A DNA stretch of 64,000 nucleotides from GCA-2737725 sp033763995 (GCA_033763995.1 JANRJL010000082.1:1-64000); one strand, 5' to 3'. Shown: positions 36,028 through 45,303, numbered from the stretch's first letter. Notes: generated by a model not told the origin, from the letters alone. Numbers and translations: made by a program.

Positions 36028-36114
36028 TGTCGTCCTGGGATTTATTCCCAGGACCCAGAGCGCCATCGGCGAAGGTTACTACCCTGGGTCCTGGGCACAA
36101 GGCCCAGGACGACA
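36028..36114. repeat. Composite palindromic repeat, copy 1
   Basis: Two inverted units: TGTCGTCCTGGG...CCCAGGACCCAG (36028-36058) and CTGGGTCCTGGG...CCCAGGACGACA (36084-36114). Each is itself a palindrome, and the pair forms a larger inverted repeat. A 32-base match to 36028-36059 recurs at 37693-37724. It resembles the dispersed extragenic palindromes common in alphaproteobacterial intergenic DNA. Confidence 0.85.
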
Positions 36115-36124
36115 TGAGTGGGAT

Positions 36125-37636
36125 TTACTCCCTCACGTCCGCGCCGCTCCAGTCGATGAAGCGGCCGCGGAAGGGCAAGGCCGTGACGCGGGGCGAGGCG
36201 GCCATGAGTTCCACGCGCGGAAACAGATAGATGGTCGGCGCCAAGTCGTGCAGCAGGGCGAGGGCCTGACGCAGTAGGGCTTCGCGCTTGGCCTCGTCGA
36301 ACTCCACGTTGGAGCGCGCGAAAATCTCCTCCACGTCGGGAGCGCAGAAGAAGGGCTTGCCGGACTTGGCGCAGGTAAAGGATTCCACCGCCCGGCCGGC
36401 GTCCATGTAGGTGGCGCCGTTCCAGTTGGCCGACAGCGCCTCGGCCCCGCGCCAATCGCCCGAGGTCCACATCTGCACCCAATCGGTGCCGAGCGTGTTG
36501 TTGAGCTGCAGCGTCACGCCGACCTTGGCCAAGTCCTGCGCCACGAGTTGGAACACCGCCGCCAATTCGGTCATGCCTTCGGTCAAGATCGCCGTCTTGA
36601 TGGTGAAACCCTCGGCATGGCCGGCTTCGGCCAGCAACGCGCGGGCCTTGTCGGGGTCATAAGGGTAGGGCGCCACGGCGGGATCGTGACCGAACACGCC
36701 GGGCTCAATGCCGTTGGCGGTGGGCTTGACCGCGCCGCGCAGAATGAACTTCGCGATGGCCTCGCGGTCCACAGCGTAGTTGAGCGCCTGACGTACGCGC
36801 TTGTCGGCCAAGGGCGACTTGGGATCGCGGTTGGGCAACGCGATGGCCGACGTGGTGGCGATGGGATTGACCGCGACGTTGAATCCTTGCGCGCGCAGAT
36901 CGTCGGCATCCTCGAAGCCCATGCCGTAGGCAATATCGATCTTGCCGGTGGTCAGCGCGTTGATGCGGCTGGCTTGCTCGGGCACCACGCGGAACTCCAC
37001 GCGCGTGAGGTGCCGCGACGGCCGCCACGATTTGGCGCCGTCCGCAGCGAGCGCCGCCTCCAGCGCATAGAAGCCCCTGTCGCGGCCCCAACTGTTGATC
37101 ACGAAGGGTCCGGTGGCGCGCGGGCGTTGCGCATAAGCCTCCACGCCCACTTCCGCAAAGAGTTTCGGCGGCACCACGACGAGCAGGCTCAGCCGCTTGG
37201 GCAAGATGACGTCGGGCTCGCGCGTGGTGATGGCCACCGTGAGCGCATCGGGTGCGGTGGCACCGGCGATGTTCTTCACCTCGGCGGCATAGAAATAGCG
37301 CTGGGCGGCGGGCGACTTGAGCCACTCGATCATGGCCACCACGCTCGCGGCATCGAAGGGCTCGCCGTTGATGAAGCGCACGTCGGGACGCAACTTGAAC
37401 GTCCAGGTGTTGGCGCCGTCGTGGCTCCAACTCAGCGCCAGGTTGGGCTGGGTGCGGCCCTCCTTGTCCATGACCGTGAGGGCGTCGAACATGCCCGGGA
37501 AGGGATGCACCGCGCCCTGGATTTGCTGGCCGAAGGGGTTGCCCATGGCCGGCGGCCACTGCGCCACGCCCACCTTGATGGTCTTGGCGAAAAGCGGAGA
37601 CGCAATGCTGACGATCAACACAATCGCAATAAGCAT
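36125..37636 (-). CDS. ABC transporter solute-binding protein, family 5 (peptide/nickel type)
   Basis: Periplasmic binding protein of about 503 residues. The signal peptide (MLIAIVLIVSIASPLFAK) is followed by family features: TQPNLALSWSHDGANTWTFKLRPDVRF is split by the family's normal order, PFDAASVVAMIEWL, and VRQALNYAVDREAIAKFIL. It would bind oligopeptides or similar solutes. No permease or ATPase genes adjoin it, so it is an orphan. I chose ATG at 37636 at the signal peptide; no clear ribosome binding site is seen. Palindromic repeats flank the gene on both sides. Confidence 0.85.
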   Translation of the reverse strand: MLIAIVLIVSIASPLFAKTIKVGVAQWPPAMGNPFGQQIQGAVHPFPGMFDALTVMDKEGRTQPNLALSWSHDGANTWTFKLRPDVRFINGEPFDAASVVAMIEWLKSPAAQRYFYAAEVKNIAGATAPDALTVAITTREPDVILPKRLSLLVVVPPKLFAEVGVEAYAQRPRATGPFVINSWGRDRGFYALEAALAADGAKSWRPSRHLTRVEFRVVPEQASRINALTTGKIDIAYGMGFEDADDLRAQGFNVAVNPIATTSAIALPNRDPKSPLADKRVRQALNYAVDREAIAKFILRGAVKPTANGIEPGVFGHDPAVAPYPYDPDKARALLAEAGHAEGFTIKTAILTEGMTELAAVFQLVAQDLAKVGVTLQLNNTLGTDWVQMWTSGDWRGAEALSANWNGATYMDAGRAVESFTCAKSGKPFFCAPDVEEIFARSNVEFDEAKREALLRQALALLHDLAPTIYLFPRVELMAASPRVTALPFRGRFIDWSGADVRE

Positions 37637-37692
37637 GCAAACATGCGCGGAGCGCTTTGCACACAACTCCGCTGACCGGCGCAAACCGATAA

Positions 37693-37819
37693 TGTCGTCC
37701 TGGGATTTATTCCCAGGACCCAGAATCGCAAGACTCATTCGCTTTGTGTCCCTGGATCCTGGGGACAAGCTTGTCCTCGGGTCGCGCTGCGCGCGAACCC
37801 GGGGGCCCCAGGATGACAG
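37693..37819. repeat. Composite palindromic repeat, copy 2
   Basis: Unit TGTCGTCCTGGG...CCCAGGACCCAGA at 37693-37724 is identical over 32 bases to copy 1. A longer, diverged inverted partner (37751-37819) begins CCTGGATCCTGGGGAC and ends GCCCCAGGATGACAG, with an inserted GC-rich inner palindrome. Same orientation as copy 1, on the other side of the solute-binding protein gene. Confidence 0.82.
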
Positions 37820-37847
37820 CGGTAAAGTGTTCATAGCCGCGCCCAAC

Positions 37848-39308
37848 TCACCCCTGCATGCGCTCGATGATTTCCAGCGCGGCGCGTTCGCCCGATTCCA
37901 TGGCCGATTCCATGCCCACGTCCAGGCGCCGCGTATGCTCGCCGGCGAAATGAAGGCGGCCGTGGGGCTTGATCATGTCGTGGGCCCAGCGCGTGACCTG
38001 GCCGGGGCCATAGGAATGCCGGCAGCCCTCGACGAACATATATTGCGGCCAGGAGTGCACGCCCACCACCTCGAGCTTGCCCTTCAATGACGGGCGCATG
38101 CGCTCCAACTCCGCCAGCACGTAGGCGGCGCGATCCTTCGGCGCCATTTGGTCGATGCGGTCGCCTTTCTTGCCGACGCAAAACGCCGCGGCCCGCGTGC
38201 GCGTGCCGTCATAGTTGATGGACTGGCGCAAGTTGGTGACGGGGCCGTCGGACCACAGCGAGGCGTCGAGGCCGTCTTGCTCCCAGTAGGGCGCTTTGAC
38301 GGCGAAATGAATTTGCGTGTTGGTGTTGTAGGGCATGGACCGCACGGCTTCGGCCTGCATGCCTTGCAGCGGCGGATCGATGGACACGCGGTTCAAGGGC
38401 TTGAAGGGAATCGCCGAGATGGCGAAGTCGGCGGTGTACGCGGTGCCGTCGAGGCAACGCACCGTCACGTCCGTCGTTGTCATGGCGATGTCGGCGACGA
38501 TCTTGTTGGTCAGTACCGCGCCGGCGGCATCCTGGGCGACGAACTTGGCCATGGCCTCGGGCAGGCGCGAGGTGCCGCCCACCACGTGTTGCGAGGTCTC
38601 GGCGTATTGGGCGAAGCGGTCCTTGGTGGTGTCGGTGGACGAGCCGAAGATCACCATGCCGCGCGCTTCTTCCTGCATCAGGGTCAGCAGCGAGGTGTTC
38701 CAGGCGTCGGGGGCCAGGCCCCCTTCCATCAGACGCAGCGCTTCGTCCGACACGCCCTTGCTTTTAAGCCAAGGGCCGGGCGCCACGTCGAACTGGGCGG
38801 CGGCGGGCTCCAGCCAATCCTCGGCGGCCTTGAGCGTCATGTGCTTGCGCAAATAGTACGAGAACAGCGCCGCCGGCAGCACGGCGCGTTCCTCGCCCAC
38901 GGTTTTGTTTTCCGGCGCCGATTTCCAGTCCTCTTTCTTCATGAGCCGCCCGCGCACATAAAACGCGAAAGGCGCGTTGATGTTGGAGCCGGGGCCCAGC
39001 TTCACGTCCATGCGGTCGCACATGTCGAGCACGCGGGCGTAGTCGGGGCCAATCTGGCTGGCGCCCAGCTCGGGCCGGCCGGGAAAGTGATCGGCGGTGA
39101 AGGCGCGGCCGCCGATTCGCGCATTGGCTTCCAGCACGACGACCTTGGCGCCTTGCTCCTTCAACTCCACCGCCGCCTTGAGACCCGACAACCCCGCGCC
39201 GATGATGATGACGTCGGCCTTCTCGGCGGCGCGCGCCATGCGCGGCAACGCGGCGGCTACGCCCAAGGACGCAGCGGTGGTGAGCAACGTGCGGCGTGAT
39301 GCGGACAT
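37848..39308 (-). CDS. Tat-exported FAD-dependent amine oxidase
   Basis: Flavin monoamine oxidase family protein of 486 residues. A twin-arginine signal (SRRTLLTTAASLGVAAALP) precedes the FAD-binding Rossmann motif DVIIIGAGLSGL and the ARIGGRAFT segment; the C-terminal flavin site is GRLHFAGEHT followed by GMESAMESGERAA. It probably oxidises an amine in the periplasm with release of peroxide. ATG at 39308 has GGAG upstream. It is downstream of no obvious partner; the next gene in the same direction is the repeat-flanked solute-binding protein. Confidence 0.9.
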   Translation of the reverse strand: MSASRRTLLTTAASLGVAAALPRMARAAEKADVIIIGAGLSGLKAAVELKEQGAKVVVLEANARIGGRAFTADHFPGRPELGASQIGPDYARVLDMCDRMDVKLGPGSNINAPFAFYVRGRLMKKEDWKSAPENKTVGEERAVLPAALFSYYLRKHMTLKAAEDWLEPAAAQFDVAPGPWLKSKGVSDEALRLMEGGLAPDAWNTSLLTLMQEEARGMVIFGSSTDTTKDRFAQYAETSQHVVGGTSRLPEAMAKFVAQDAAGAVLTNKIVADIAMTTTDVTVRCLDGTAYTADFAISAIPFKPLNRVSIDPPLQGMQAEAVRSMPYNTNTQIHFAVKAPYWEQDGLDASLWSDGPVTNLRQSINYDGTRTRAAAFCVGKKGDRIDQMAPKDRAAYVLAELERMRPSLKGKLEVVGVHSWPQYMFVEGCRHSYGPGQVTRWAHDMIKPHGRLHFAGEHTRRLDVGMESAMESGERAALEIIERMQG

Positions 39309-39406
39309 GGCGGGCTCCGAAATGAACAGATCGCCCAGGCTATGAGAGTTGAGGCCCAACTGCCACGAGAAGTTGAGGCTGCGAGCGCGCTTCGGACGGG
39401 CGTTGC

Positions 39407-39796
39407 TCAGGCCGCGCGGCGGCGCGTGGTGGCTTTCATCGTCGGGCGAATCAGGATGTCGGCGGGAATGCCGAGGGACTTGTTCAGCCGTCGAATCATG
39501 CCGATGGACAGTCCGCGCCGCCGATTGAGCACCTCGGCCACGCGCGTGCGGGTGCCGATGACGCCCTCAAGGTCTTTCCGGCTCAATCCCTGCTGCTCCA
39601 TGCGGAACGTGATGGCGGCGATGGGATCGGGCGGGTCCATGGGGTAGCGGCTGTCTTCGTAGACCTCGATCAAGGTCGCCAGGATATCGAGCCGGTCTCC
39701 GCGCGGCGTGCCGGGGCGCGCGCCCCAGAGACGTTGGAGTTCCGCCAATGCGGAGTCGTAATCGCGTTCGTTGCGAATGGGCTTAAGGGGTTTCAT
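39407..39796 (-). CDS. higA: HigA-type antitoxin
   Basis: Antitoxin of 129 residues with a C-terminal helix-turn-helix domain (FRMEQQGLSRKDLEGVIGTRTRVAEVLNRRRGLS in the family's order). The N-terminal part KPIRNERDYDSALAELQRLWGA is characteristic of HigA proteins that pair with the HigB toxin family seen upstream. It would bind the toxin and repress the operon. The start overlaps the end of the toxin gene by 14 bases. Confidence 0.88.
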   Translation of the reverse strand: MKPLKPIRNERDYDSALAELQRLWGARPGTPRGDRLDILATLIEVYEDSRYPMDPPDPIAAITFRMEQQGLSRKDLEGVIGTRTRVAEVLNRRRGLSIGMIRRLNKSLGIPADILIRPTMKATTRRRAA

Positions 39797-40109
39797 GCTT
39801 CACCGTCCGCGCGTTAATCTTGTCATAGTCGGCATGGGTCCCGAGCCATTTGATCCAAACAATTCTATGCCGGTAGTCCACCGCCGTGATCAACTGATAG
39901 TCATTGCCTTTGATGTTGAACACCACTCGATCCGACGAGACGATACTGGCTGTCCCATACGATCGCTTAATGTCCGCGCTCGAACGCCACAACGCCTTGC
40001 GAACCTCGGCGTACCATGCATCCAAGGCTGTCTTGAGCGCCACGCGATCCTTGGAACGGCGCCGGGATTCAACGTACATCTTCAGCGTGCGGCGCGCGAT
40101 GATGCGCAT
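39783..40109 (-). CDS. higB: HigB-type mRNA interferase toxin
   Basis: Toxin of 108 residues in the HigB family (PF09907-like), a RelE-fold ribosome-dependent mRNA interferase. The core reads VFNIKGNDYQLITAVDYRHRIVWIKWLGTHADYDKI, highly typical when taken in its two halves. Toxin precedes antitoxin, the usual inverted order for higBA. The module is complete and shows no frameshift, so it is probably active. It sits alone between the amine oxidase gene and the acyltransferase-like gene. Confidence 0.9.
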   Translation of the reverse strand: MRIIARRTLKMYVESRRRSKDRVALKTALDAWYAEVRKALWRSSADIKRSYGTASIVSSDRVVFNIKGNDYQLITAVDYRHRIVWIKWLGTHADYDKINARTVKHETP

Positions 40110-40179
40110 AAGCCATTATAGCGTGCGCCCATTTTGGGCGCAAGAAGGTTAAGCCCAGCAAACTATAACTTGTGCGCTT

Positions 40180-41325
40180 TTACGCGATCGCCTTCTCGTA
40201 CATCCGGTAGGTCTTGTAGATCTTGCCGCCGATGGTTTCGATGGAGTGGCGCGTCTGGGAGTTGGACTCCAGCACCCAGCTCATCTCGCTGACGGGGAAA
40301 TTGAGCCGCAAGGATGCGTCACGCACCGCGTTCATGGTCAGCAGCGCCAACACCGAGCCCACGGTCTTGTTCTTGTACTCGGGCATGACGCCCATGAGGG
40401 CCACGCGCGTGCCCGAGACGTAACTGCGCCGGTTGAGCAGACGCCAGGCGAGCTTGGCCCAATTGGAGGGCCACAGCCGACCGTCCAAGTCCTTGATGAT
40501 CTCGTTCAGGTCCGGGAAGGCGACGCACATGGCGGCGGGCTTGCCTTCGACCTCGACGAACCACACCAGCTCGGGGATGAGCAAGTATCGCAAACCATTC
40601 GCCATGTGCTTGACCTCGCGCGCGGTCATGGGCAGCGAGCACCAGTTCTCGGCCCAGGCGGCGTTGAAGATGTGCGCCACCGTGGCGATGTCTTCTTCGA
40701 AGCGCTTGGGGTCAAGGTGGCGCAAGGACAGCCGCTTGTCGCGGTCCAGCGCGCGACGCAGCCACGCCAGTTGCTTGGTCGGCAGCGCCGTGTCCATGGG
40801 CGTGAGGTAGGCGTACATGTCGACGGCCTTGGCGAAGCCCGCCGCCTCGACGCGCGCCTGATAATAAGGCTGGGTGTGGCCCATCATGAAGCGCGGCGGA
40901 CAGCCAAAGCCGTCGATCAGCAGGCCGGTTTCCTCGTTGATGTTGAGGCCGAAGGGCCCCAGCGCGCGAGCCATGCCCTGATTTTTCAGCCACTCGGTGG
41001 CCGCGCCAAACAGCGCGTTGGTCGTGGCTTGATCGTCGATGGTCTCGAAGAAGCCGAAAAAACCGGTCGAGTCCTTGCGCAAATCCAGATGGTTGCGGTC
41101 CACCTGCGCGGAAATGCGGCCGACAGGCTTGCCATCCCGCAAGGCCACGAAGAACGCCGCCTCGCCGTGATCGAACCACGGATTTTTCTTGGGGTTCAGT
41201 TGTTCGGCCTGCATGAACCGCAAGGGCGGCACCCAATAGGGGTCGTGGCCCTGGCAGACGTGCGCGGCTTGAAAGAAGGCGTCCCAATCGGCGCCGGTCT
41301 CGACCTTGCGAACGACCACGCTCAT
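40180..41325 (-). CDS. GNAT-superfamily-like protein, 381 residues
   Basis: Cytoplasmic protein of 381 residues belonging to a conserved family annotated as GNAT-like. The first half (about 5-180) and second half (about 220-380) each look like an acyltransferase-type fold; GPFGLNINEETGLLIDGF and MMGHTQPYY are distinctive, and the second half has ALMGVMPEYKNKTVGSVLA where GNAT proteins bind CoA. The substrate is unknown. It is seven bases from the fatty acid hydroxylase gene, so a lipid acyl substrate is possible. Confidence 0.75.
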   Translation of the reverse strand: MSVVVRKVETGADWDAFFQAAHVCQGHDPYWVPPLRFMQAEQLNPKKNPWFDHGEAAFFVALRDGKPVGRISAQVDRNHLDLRKDSTGFFGFFETIDDQATTNALFGAATEWLKNQGMARALGPFGLNINEETGLLIDGFGCPPRFMMGHTQPYYQARVEAAGFAKAVDMYAYLTPMDTALPTKQLAWLRRALDRDKRLSLRHLDPKRFEEDIATVAHIFNAAWAENWCSLPMTAREVKHMANGLRYLLIPELVWFVEVEGKPAAMCVAFPDLNEIIKDLDGRLWPSNWAKLAWRLLNRRSYVSGTRVALMGVMPEYKNKTVGSVLALLTMNAVRDASLRLNFPVSEMSWVLESNSQTRHSIETIGGKIYKTYRMYEKAIA

Positions 41326-41332
41326 ACGGACG

Positions 41333-42142
41333 CTATTCGGCCGCCAATTTTTGCGCCGCCGCCTCGCGTTTGCGATGCACGGGATTGGTGTTGTAGGGCC
41401 AGTTGGGCGTCAGCCGCGAGACATACGGATAAAGCTTGGCCACCTCTTCGGTGTAGCCCAGGTTGAACACCGTGGGCGACTTGGGCTTGTCCTTGGCGCC
41501 CTCATAGAAGGTGCCCAGCACCTTGTCCCACAGGAAGTTGGTGATGCCGTAGTTGCCGTTCTCATTGTGGAAGTGATGCGCCATGTGGGTTTTCTTCATC
41601 TCGCGCACCCAGCCCCACGACGGCGCGTAGCCCAGATGCTCGATGCAATGGAAGAACTCGTAGATGCAGGTCGTCACCACGCCCGCGCACAGGGCCGCGA
41701 GCGCGCCGTACCCGCCGCCGAGTGCATATCCCACCGGCATGGTCGCCAGCGCCACGGTGGGCAGGGTGGTGTAAAGCGCGCCGAACAGAACTTTCAGGTT
41801 GTTGGGATCGCAGTGGTGATCGTAGTGAATGCGCTTCCACACGCCGGCGGTGAGCGGATGCTTCCACATGTACTTGCTGTGCAGCACAGTGCGATGCAGC
41901 ACGTACCACACGGCGGGATAGATGATGACGGTGGCGGCCACCGAGGCGAGCACGCCGAGCCATGCCGCCGCGCTGGTGGCCAAGGCCCAGATCACCACGC
42001 CGCCGGTGAGCAGGCTGACGGCGATGTAAACGGCGATGGCGTAGTACTGAAAGTACGCCGCCGTCAGCTCGCGCAGGTTCATGCGATCGAGGAAATATTC
42101 CTTGTCGCTCCAGAACCCCAACGTGAATGAACCACCCGCCAT
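41333..42142 (-). CDS. Sterol desaturase / fatty acid hydroxylase family protein
   Basis: Integral membrane di-iron oxygenase of 269 residues with about four membrane helices in the N-terminal half. Histidine clusters are present: HRTVLHSKYMWKH, RIHYDHHCD, EFFHCIEH and THMAHHFHNENGNYG. The reaction would be O2-dependent hydroxylation or desaturation of a lipid. It begins the unit with the GNAT-like gene seven bases downstream. The upstream 290 bases to the sulfatase gene are non-coding and contain both divergent promoters; no other element is clear there. Confidence 0.9.
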   Translation of the reverse strand: MAGGSFTLGFWSDKEYFLDRMNLRELTAAYFQYYAIAVYIAVSLLTGGVVIWALATSAAAWLGVLASVAATVIIYPAVWYVLHRTVLHSKYMWKHPLTAGVWKRIHYDHHCDPNNLKVLFGALYTTLPTVALATMPVGYALGGGYGALAALCAGVVTTCIYEFFHCIEHLGYAPSWGWVREMKKTHMAHHFHNENGNYGITNFLWDKVLGTFYEGAKDKPKSPTVFNLGYTEEVAKLYPYVSRLTPNWPYNTNPVHRKREAAAQKLAAE

Positions 42143-42433
42143 GCGGCCAAACCTGACTCGTTTGTGTGTCTATATATAAGCGGCGTTTTCCGCCGATCAC
42201 GCCGACAAAGCAAGCCATTGCAGTCCAAGCGCGGCGCGCTTGAGAATCACTTTCGCGTCACTGTGTTACAAGAGCGGCCTTTCCCGGCCCTTAAGGACCG
42301 CGCCCCAGGAGCGCGCCGGAGCCTCGCCGCCGGGCGCCGCCGGCATGGCGGTGGGGATCTTAACAAAAGCTAATCAATACAATGGATTAGATCCGGCCGC
42401 AGGGCCGCCTAAATATTGTCATATGGCGGTTTT

Positions 42434-44056
42434 ATGACTAGTCTCCGCCGCGCCATGGAGAGCCCCGTGTCCGAACCTGAGTCCGAACCCGAGTCCGCCG
42501 CAAAACCCCGCCCCAAGCTCGCGACCCTAGCGTCGTGGGCGGTCATCGCCGTGACGCTGATCTATGCGGCGGCGTTCCTCGACCCCTTCGTGGCCATCGC
42601 CGCCTTGCCGTTCTTCGCGCTGGGCAGCGCGCGCGGCAAATCGCCGCTGACGCTGTGCGCCCTGGCGCTGGTGCCGGTGCTGGCGCTGCAAGCGGCGAGC
42701 GGCGTCAAGTTCCTGATCACGACATTACCTTTGGTCACCTACGATCATTATTTCCTGCGCGGGAACGTGCTGGTGCTGGCGGCCAACGACTGGCGTATTG
42801 CATCGGCCGTGGTGCTGGGAGCGCTGGGAACCATCGTCTATCTGCGCCTGTTGTTCTCGGGCAAGGGCGCCTTCACGCGCTTCGAGAAGGCGGGCGTGGT
42901 GGGACTGGCCGTCGTCGCCGTGGCTTGCCTCATGTCCGTGCGCAACTGGACCAGCGACGTCATGGGCTGGGACAAGGCGTTGAACGAGCCCACCGTGCGC
43001 GCCTTCGTGCGGTCCGCGCAAATCCCCGCGCCGCAGCTCGACTTGCTGCCGCAGGCGCAAGCCGCCCTGCCCGCGCCCACCCTAACGACGGGGGGCCTCG
43101 TCACGCCGATCCCGGGCCTGAGTGCGCCCGCCGACAAGCCCGATCTGTTCTTTATCCTGCAGGAGTCCATGCTGCCGCCGGAGAAAATTCGCCCCGGCGC
43201 CGAGGCGCGCCACCTGTTCGCCAAGACCGCCGACCACGTCGGGCCCTTGCGCGTGCACTGCTTCGCCGGCGGCACCTGGAAGTCGGAGTTCTCGTTGGCG
43301 GTGCAGATGCGCCCGCAGGAATTCGGCAACGACGGGCTCTATGTGTTCCATCAATTGGAAGGGCGCATCAAGCGCTCGATCTTCACGCTGCTGAAGGAGC
43401 AAGGCTACCGCGTGATGGTGTTTTATCCCTCGCCCGGGAATTTCATCAACGGCCGCAATTTTTACGCCTCCATCGGCGTGGACGAACTCTATGACCCCGA
43501 GGCGCTGGGCATCGGCGACGGCTGGGATTGGAAGATCCCCGACGCGACGCTCTATGACGCGATGCTGAAGAAGATCGAGGGCGAAACGCGCCCCGTGGCG
43601 GTGCTGCTGCTGACCATCAGCCAGCATGGGCCCCATGTGTTCGAGGACCCGCACACGGACTACATGACGCGCTTCGAGGTGGCCGACGCGGCCTACGGCA
43701 AATTGCTCCAGGATCTGGCCGCGCGCGGGCGCAGGACCGGCGTGGTGGCCTTCGGCGATCATCAGCCGGAGTTCCTGGCCCGCTTCGTCGATAATCACGA
43801 CGACTGGTATTACACCGGCTACGACGTGCGCTGCCTGAATTTCGAATGCGCGCCCAGCGTGCTCGACAATCGCGGCGGCAAGCCGCTCGACATCACCTTG
43901 CTGTCGAGTTCCGCCCTGCAGGCCTTCGGCTTCGGCCTGGACGGATTCGCGGCCCTGCACCAAGATCTCTATGCCCACTGCGGCGACGACGTGGCCAAGT
44001 GCGACGAGACGGCCCGGCTGACGCTCAATAGCGCGTTCTCGCACTTCTTCGAGTAA
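42434..44056 (+). CDS. LtaS/OpgB-like sulfatase-fold membrane transferase
   Basis: Membrane enzyme of 540 residues. Four or five helices fill about 33-168; a large extracytoplasmic alkaline phosphatase-superfamily domain follows. Candidate metal and catalytic residues are E244 in LFFILQES, T281 in CFAGGTWKSEFS, the His of ISQHGPH, and GDHQPEF. This pattern matches lipoteichoic acid synthase and phosphoglycerol or phosphoethanolamine transferases. I chose ATG at 42434; a TTG at 42416 is possible. It is 10 bases upstream of a DAG kinase gene, which suits a phosphatidylglycerol-cleaving enzyme. Confidence 0.82.
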   Translation: MTSLRRAMESPVSEPESEPESAAKPRPKLATLASWAVIAVTLIYAAAFLDPFVAIAALPFFALGSARGKSPLTLCALALVPVLALQAASGVKFLITTLPLVTYDHYFLRGNVLVLAANDWRIASAVVLGALGTIVYLRLLFSGKGAFTRFEKAGVVGLAVVAVACLMSVRNWTSDVMGWDKALNEPTVRAFVRSAQIPAPQLDLLPQAQAALPAPTLTTGGLVTPIPGLSAPADKPDLFFILQESMLPPEKIRPGAEARHLFAKTADHVGPLRVHCFAGGTWKSEFSLAVQMRPQEFGNDGLYVFHQLEGRIKRSIFTLLKEQGYRVMVFYPSPGNFINGRNFYASIGVDELYDPEALGIGDGWDWKIPDATLYDAMLKKIEGETRPVAVLLLTISQHGPHVFEDPHTDYMTRFEVADAAYGKLLQDLAARGRRTGVVAFGDHQPEFLARFVDNHDDWYYTGYDVRCLNFECAPSVLDNRGGKPLDITLLSSSALQAFGFGLDGFAALHQDLYAHCGDDVAKCDETARLTLNSAFSHFFE

Positions 44057-44066
44057 TCTCGGCCCC

Positions 44067-44972
44067 ATGACCGACGCCACCCTCACGCCCGCCGCCCGCG
44101 GGCCGCGGCGCATTCTGGCCGTGTTCAACCCCACCGCCGGCGGCAGCCGCCGTGCGCGTTTCGAACGCGTGATCGCGGCTCTTCGCGCGCAGGGATGCGC
44201 CGTCACGGTGCAACACACCACCGCGCGGGGCGACGCCGAGGCCATCGCCCGGGCGCTTCCGCCCGGCACCTATGACGTCATCGCCGCGGCCGGCGGCGAC
44301 GGCACCGTCAACGAAATCGCCAACGGCCTCACGGCCCCCGACTGCGCCCTGGGCGTCATTCCCTTGGGCACCGCCAACGTGCTGGCCCGCGAGATCGGCC
44401 TGCGCCTCGCGCCCGAGCCCATCGCCCGCGCCCTGGCCGAGGGCCCGGTGTGCCCCGTCCGCATGGGTCGCGCCAACGGCCGGCGCTTCGTGATGATGGC
44501 GGGCATCGGGTTCGACGCCAACGTGGTGCACGGAGTTTCACTCTCATTGAAGCGGCGCATCGGCCCGCTCGCCTATGTGTGGCAAGCCGCCAAGGAAGCC
44601 TTGGGCGGCGACTTCGCGCCCTTGCGCGTGACCATTGACGGCCGCACGCATCAGGCCACCTCGGCGGTGATATGCAACGGGCGCATGTACGGCGGACCCT
44701 TCGTCGCGGCGCCGGCGGCCGCGCTGGCCGACGACCAGTTTCATGTCGTGCTCATGCCGGGGCGCGGCTGGTTCAGCGTGCTGCGCTACGGCCTCGCGCT
44801 CGTGCTGGGACGATTGCCGATGCTGCGCGACGTGACGATCGTGGCGGGGCGCGATATCGTCGCGGCGGGCGCGGACGGACAGCCAGTGCAGGCCGACGGC
44901 GACATCATCACCCAAACGCCGGTGCACATCACCCTCGACCCGCACCCGCTCAAGCTGGTGTATCCGGCCTGA
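44067..44972 (+). CDS. Diacylglycerol kinase family protein (DgkB/YegS type)
   Basis: Soluble lipid kinase of 301 residues. The ATP-binding motif GGDGTVNE is at 76-83, preceded by the N-terminal FNPTAGG (20-26) and followed by PLGTANVLARE, all classic for the DAGK catalytic domain. It would phosphorylate diacylglycerol to phosphatidate at the inner membrane. Ten bases separate it from the LtaS/OpgB-like gene, so co-transcription is very likely; the DAG released by that enzyme could be its substrate. Confidence 0.9.
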   Translation: MTDATLTPAARGPRRILAVFNPTAGGSRRARFERVIAALRAQGCAVTVQHTTARGDAEAIARALPPGTYDVIAAAGGDGTVNEIANGLTAPDCALGVIPLGTANVLAREIGLRLAPEPIARALAEGPVCPVRMGRANGRRFVMMAGIGFDANVVHGVSLSLKRRIGPLAYVWQAAKEALGGDFAPLRVTIDGRTHQATSAVICNGRMYGGPFVAAPAAALADDQFHVVLMPGRGWFSVLRYGLALVLGRLPMLRDVTIVAGRDIVAAGADGQPVQADGDIITQTPVHITLDPHPLKLVYPA

Positions 44973-45051
44973 GTTAGGTCCCTGCGGCCATGGAACCGCG
45001 AGTGAGGCTCTGTTAGAGTGGACACTTGGTTTTCTCTATGAGCCAGCGCCC

Positions 45052-45303
45052 ATGACCGACGCCGCCAAACGCCTGTCCATCGCCGCGCGGAACCTGCCGC
45101 CGGGCGACCGCTTGGAACTGGTGGAACAGCTTCTCGATAGCCTGGATGCCACCGACTCGGCCACGGACGCAGTGTGGGCCAAGGAAGCGCAAGACCGCCT
45201 CGTGGCCTACCGGCGTGGCGAGATCGAGGCCGTTTCCTTGGCTAGCGTGCTCGCAAAATACAAGGCCCATGACGATTCGGCTGTTGAGCATCGCTCAAGC
45301 TAA
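45052..45303 (+). CDS. Addiction module antitoxin (PF09720-like), toxin partner truncated
   Basis: Protein of 83 residues with the features of short antitoxins partnered with ParE/RelE toxins (Unstab_antitox type): N-terminal helical LPPGDRLELVEQLLDSL and the ending AVWAKEAQDRLVAYRRGEIEAVS. The start follows the previous gene by 79 bases. The overlapping toxin reading frame downstream is cut to 18 codons (45269-45325), so the antitoxin is effectively orphaned. Confidence 0.82.
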   Translation: MTDAAKRLSIAARNLPPGDRLELVEQLLDSLDATDSATDAVWAKEAQDRLVAYRRGEIEAVSLASVLAKYKAHDDSAVEHRSS

